Source of the DNA: Eublepharis macularius
Taxonomy: Eukaryota; Chordata; Lepidosauria; Squamata; Eublepharidae
Length of the DNA: 64,000 bases
Reading direction: 5' to 3'
Assembly (NCBI RefSeq): GCF_028583425.1
Contig: NC_072801.1
Coordinates: 19,984,001-20,048,000 of the forward strand
The notes beneath the pieces were generated by a model. It was given only the letters and a program-made list of their open reading frames with translations. It did no database searches and was not told where the DNA came from. Of this stretch, positions 57,501 through 63,500 are shown in pieces. Both the position numbers and the translations under genes were made by a program. Positions within the stretch are counted from its first letter, which is position 1. Each line of letters opens with the position of its first letter.

Positions 57501-60500
57501 AGGAAGGACTTAAAGGCTTTTTAACTTTGCAGTAACCTGTAAGGAATCCTTGAAGGGGTCAAGCTAACTTGACGTCTCTCAGTGTTATCATTGGAAAGGT
57601 CTCAGGTTGATTAGCTTTCATTACTATTTAATCTACAGATAAGAGTAATAGCAACTAGGATTGGCTGCACTCTCTTGACCGAAACAGGTATGCTTTGCTT
57701 TTAACAATACGTTCTTCTTCAAGAAGAAGACAAGATCCCAGACTCCCAACTATCCTGAAGACCAGGGCTATTTTTCAGCAGGAACGCGGTGAAATGGAGT
57801 TCCAGCACCTCTTGAAAATGATCACATGGCCAGTGGCCCCGCCCCCTGATCTCCAGACAGAGGGGAGTTTAGATTGCCCTCTGCACAGCAGCACGGAGAG
57901 CAATCTAAACTCCCCTCTGTCTGGAGATCAGGGGGTGGGGGCCACCAGCCATGTGACCATTTTGCCAAGGGCGATTTAAACTTAAAAAAACTCCCCTTTG
58001 TTCCAGCTGACCCAAAGTGACATCATTGTGCGGTCCTGAGTTCCACCACCTCTTTTCCTAGAAAAAAAGCCCTGGGTTGTTTCCACATGGCTTACTTTCC
58101 CTCGGAACGACCCGGAACATCGTGCCAAAAATACAGAAGATCGTGTTTTCTTGTGTGAGATTTGTGCGACGTCTTGCAAATCTTGCACGAGAAAACGCAA
58201 TCTTCCACGTTTTTTGCGCGATGTTCCAGGTCGTTCCGAGGGAAGGTAAGCCGTGTGGAAACGGCCCTGCTGAAGACCCAAGTCCAAATCTTTCCTTAAG
58301 CTGGCCAAGGGTTTCTAATGTGGTTTTGTTACTGGAACTAGCCAGATCGTGGCCTGGTTTGTCCTGATTAAACTGGCGGCCTCCCAAGGGAAAAAGAGGG
58401 GCATGCCACACACTGGCCAGGATCCTATGACTCCTGAACAGCAGCCTTTCTTCAGTCTATGGAACCTCCCTCCACTTGAAGTGGCCCCTGCTCCAGCAGC
58501 AAAGCCACTTCCATTGGTGGGAAGCTCTGCTTGCTGTAGAAAAAGGCTTCGCACTCTGCAAGCTGAGTGGTACAATAGAGCCCACTCTATAGTTTCGCCC
58601 TTCTGCAGGCAAATACAGACACTCCTGACCTGGCCCCAAAGGAACTATTCGTGAAGATGGGGCCAGTTGAGAAACTATAAAGCATCATGGCACACTGATA
58701 ACGCTACACAAATGGTGATGCAAAGTAATGATACATGTTCGGGGAGGGGCTGTCACCCATTCATACAGAACACTTCCATTTCCATCTCCAAACTAAGAAA
58801 TCTCAGGGTGGTGATGCTGGGGAAAACCTTTCTTTAACCAGAATGCCAGATAGCTGCTGTCTGTGAGAACAGCTGAGTTCTATGGACAATCAGGTTAGTT
58901 GTATGCATCAATCTCAAGTGTGCAGCAGATCACTTACTCTGCACAGAGGAGTTGCCATGTGCAACCTCTGGCAGTTCCAGGTCACAGATCTTGAGCAGAA
59001 GGTGCTTCCTCTGCCCAGACCTTGGAGGGCTGTTGCTGGTCAGACCAGACAATACTGTCCTAGAGGGACCAATCATCCCAACTTGAGCAGTCTCATAGCA
59101 TCACATGACTCTATAGCTCTTCCCAAAGAAGTCGGCTTGTTGTGTAACTGTACTAAGCCCCGTCCCGGCTTGTCACTTTCATTAGACTTCTGATAAATCG
59201 GTGGGAGGTTTTAATCTTTTCCTTTTCAGTTGCTGATCAGTCACAAACCTCTGGAACATTTATTTTCATAATTATCAAGAGCCCTCCATTAATCTTTGTA
59301 TCAGCGCCACTTGAAAAGTGGTCTCTTTTTCATATTAATTATTTCACTGGGAGTAGCGAAAAGAACTCAAAAAAGACAAGGATTTTGATCCTCAGTGCAT
59401 GAGGAATTAACTCTGTCATGCTTATGAAACTTACATTTGAGGGTGCGGGGTAGGGAGTTAGTATTCCTAGATTTTAGGAATGGTACACCCATCCTTTGTT
59501 CACGTGTGCAAATCCAGTCTTTCTCCAAGAATAGGGTTGTAAGGGTTTTGCACTATTATTATATGAACAATCTTGTTTCTACTGTGCTGCTTTCTAAATT
59601 TGTGATTCAATTATTGCATTTGTTTTTCCAGTTTTTGTAATCCAGTTGTCCCATTGTTTATGGCATATCGTATCCTGTTCCGTAATCTGCCTTCAGCCGG
59701 CAAGAAAGGTGGGCTTTAAGTAAAGGAAAACAAAATAGTAATTCAACTGTTTGGAAAGCCATCGCCTCCCTTTAATGGAAGGTTAGGCTTAATTATGTTT
59801 GGCTATTTTATTTTGACAAATATTGTCAAACATGCTGAATTATAAAAGCTCATCTTTTTTTGAGATAATCCTGGTGCTGAAACTGGTTGGCTGCTGGGTG
59901 AAACAGGAGGCTGCATGAGATGGACTACTGTTCTGATCCAGCAGGGTTGAATCCACACACCCGCGGAGCGTCCCAGCATTGCGCTAAATGTTCGCTAAAC
60001 ACCCGGACGTGTAGCGTCTTTCTAGCGCGATCACGCTAGAAAGACGCTACACTTTTGGGTGTTTAGCGAACATTTAGCACAACGCTGGGACCGTCTGCAG
60101 GTGTGTGGATTCAGCCCAGGTCTCTTCTGATGTTCTTAAAAGGCACTGTTCTGTTTGCATTCCTAGCAGTCAAAAGAGAGTACAGCTAAAAACCCTCTGC
60201 TGAAGCTGAAATTTTGACATCCTTCTTAAGCATGTACACCCCAAGATCCAGAATCTGTGGCCATCTCCTTGCCTGATTTCCCCCTTTGACAGCAGGGGAC
60301 TCCAGGTTTTTTTTAAAAAAAGGCCTAACGGGAGGGCAGAAGGGATCTCAAGTTACAGTTCCTTGCTCCATGTCCAGATTTGGACTTTGCCCTGCCTCCA
60401 GCTCATGTCGCTCGCCTGTTAGTTTCAGGAGATAGCAGCCAGCCTTGGGTTTAAAAATCAGGCGTTGAAAATTTATGAGGATTGGGAGAACACAACCAAG

Positions 60501-63500
60501 ACTCTTTGGAAATTACAGGGAGAGAAACCCTCCGCCAAAGCCGTTTCCCACTCCCCTGCTTCCAGAGTCCTAGAAGATCGGTAAGTTACAAAACAATGTT
60601 AATATTCGGAGGAGGCTTTTGCGGCACTCCGCCGAGACAAAGCTGCGCACAAGCTCAGAAAAAGAACTCCAAATTCTGTGCAAACCTTCACATCGCTCTC
60701 CACCCCACACCCCACAAATCCTGCCCACTTGTTTAAACGGATTGATATGGTATTTAGGGGTTTCAAAGAGCTTATTTTCAGACCATGGGTGGGGCTGGCA
60801 CAGAGTGTACACTGAATCTTGAGTTCTGATCCCTACTCTTATCAGTCACTCTCTCAGCTTAACTTACTAGGTTGTTGTGAGGTTAAATGCAGAACAGAAG
60901 AACCAGTCATGCTGACCTGAATAAAAGTGATCTGGAGAAGCAGGCATGGCGTTTCAGAAAGCCATGTGTATCACCTCAGTACAAACTAGACCTTGACAAC
61001 GGGAGACATTAGGCTTGGTCATTAACATGAAGCAAAATTGAGACATCTGACACATCGGAAAATGCAACGGTAGCTGGGAAGGGTAGTTTAAAAAGACAGA
61101 GCCAGTGGCAGGGCAAAGGCTTTGCTATACACTGGAGCTGTGTGAAAGGGCTATGAAATGCCAGAAGGGAAACTTCAGCCCATTATAACCTCTCCAGGTC
61201 CAAGCCTGGCTCTGGAAGGCAGCTCCAGCCCATTTCCATTCCTGGGTACCCTCTGGTTGCGATCCCACACAGTTTTAGACTGGAGAGGCGAAACTGACAG
61301 AACCTTGGGGTGAAGATTAAACTAACAAACCCTCTGAGGAGTGATCTCTGCCAGCTCTGTCTTTTTAAACTATGCGGCCCAGCTAACATTATGTCTCTCT
61401 ACACTTGAGAATTCTCATGAAAGCTGTCTCATGTAGGGAGACTCTGAGTCCTGTCCTCTCAAGTGGGAGGAGGCTGGCTATCTGATGTGCTTTGAAGAAA
61501 GCAGAAAGGAGACCGGTTGTAGGGGGCTGGGATCACGGCTGAGAGATCCGTTGTAAGGTTCCTGGAGCTGGAGCTGGTCTGGTGATGTTGAAGGGACTGG
61601 TTGCTGATGTTTGTTGTGCAGCTAGAATGGTTGGTTTGTGTGCAAGCTTTTGTAAATTTGTCAATAAGAAGAGCATTTGTTTTTAAACTTTCTGTCCTCA
61701 CATTGATTAGATTTCTACGGAACGTACACCAAGGACCACTATGAGATGTGGGATACTTTTTAGGATGCACTCCCTTCTGGGATACTTTTTAGGATGCACT
61801 CTCTATGGGACACTTCTGGGATACTTTTTAGGATGCACTCTCTATGGGACACTTCTGGGATACTTTTTAGGATGCACTCTCTATGGGACACTTCTGGGAT
61901 ACTTTTTAGGATGCACTCTCTGTTTGCACAGGTCACTGGATTGGCTGCTAGGGACCACCAGTAATTTTTCTCATGCCAGTTCCTCTCATCCCAGATATCC
62001 CGTTTTTGAATTACCGGCTCTCATTTTTGAAGTGCAACTGATGCCTTAAGAATCTTTAATTGTTCCAATTTCATTACCAGTATGGTACAGGGTGCTGCAC
62101 ACATGCAATTTGCCACAGTTTTCAGTTTATTGTTCTTCCTTTTCTCTACATAACAAACACACACATGCGCAGCAATAAAACACAAGGGATGACCGCTGTG
62201 TCTCAACCTTTTAGTGTTTGCAGGTCAGCAGGGCCATTCCAGGGCACAGGTATAACTTTTTTTGAAGGAAAGGGGGAGGGTCTGTGAGTCCTTTTTCAAC
62301 CTTATAAATGACTCGCAAAATCAAGCATCGTAAAAAAGTAAAAACTTCTTTGATTCATTAGTATGGCCTAGCAGTGTTGCAGAAGGAAGAGTCCACTGCA
62401 ATGCAAGATTTCGAGGCACTGGAAAGAGATTGTTCACCAGAGAGCCTCACATGGTTAGGAGGATTCCACCTTAGTGTGAGACTACAGTAGGGTTTATTTT
62501 AAGGGGGAACGTGCAGGAACACAGTTCTGGTAGTTCTCCCAAAAGGTCACATGTCAGGTGACCCCACCCACCTGATTATTGGCCATTTTGGGTCCATTTC
62601 AGCCTGGATCGGGGCTGAAATGGCTCAATTCGGGCTCAAAATGGCCAGGATTGGTCCTGAAACGGCGAGGATCGGGCCTCTGATGGGTGGTGGATCACTC
62701 TCCTGTTCAGCAGCGGCCCAGCGATCGAGTGGAGTGCGAGTGGAGCGCAAGTGAACAGGGAGGAATACACGTGAGTCTGTTCACTTGCCGTTCAAGTGTC
62801 ATTTGCCACTTGTAGCTTGGCCCTGTGTGAAATAAGATGCTGGACTAGATGGCCCTCTGGCCTGATGCAGCAGGGCACTTCTTACGTTCCCATACTAAAA
62901 GCCCAGCAAGAAACGTTTTGCTTCTAAAAAACAAGTAGAACCTTTTGGTTTCTTAAGCTGTGAGCTCTCTTGCTCTTTTAAGAAGGTATGCCTCCTTTTA
63001 AATACATGAAGCGCTGCCTCGAACACTCTCCATTTTCTCACGCTGATAACGCACACATGTGACGTCAGTTGGGATGCAGCTCCCAACTACAGCCCTTCCA
63101 CGCAGCAAAATCAAGGCACGCGTAGTTCTGAGGTAATGATAATGACAACCCACACATGGTTTGGAGAGCGAATCCAGCACAGGTGCTCTGTCCAGATAGG
63201 AAATCTGTTACACACTTTAATTGGCCCTTTAAAAAAAAAGGACACCTGTGTATTTTGGTAAGCTGCAAATATATTTCAGTTTCATTGATTTAAAAAGTCA
63301 GATGTCAAATCCACTAAAATAATCTATATTCTTTGACAGCCATAAACATTAGATAAAGATGGTTGTTGTGGGTTTTCCGGGCTGTACTGCCATGGTCTTG
63401 ACCACCACGTGGTCAAGACCACGGCAATACAGCCCGGAAAACCCACAACAACCATCGTTCTCCGGCCGTGAAAGCCTTCGACAATACATTAGATAAAGAT

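Noticed and set aside
61750..61925. CRISPR-like repeat array
   Set aside because: Direct contiguous repeats without spacers in a vertebrate genome; it is a minisatellite.
61741..62049. Open frame with repeated [13 protein letters not shown]
   Set aside because: Simply the 39-bp minisatellite read in frame.
62551..62754. Open frame with repeating [15 protein letters not shown] residues
   Set aside because: Produced by AAAATGGCC-like subrepeats of a dispersed element, not a gene.
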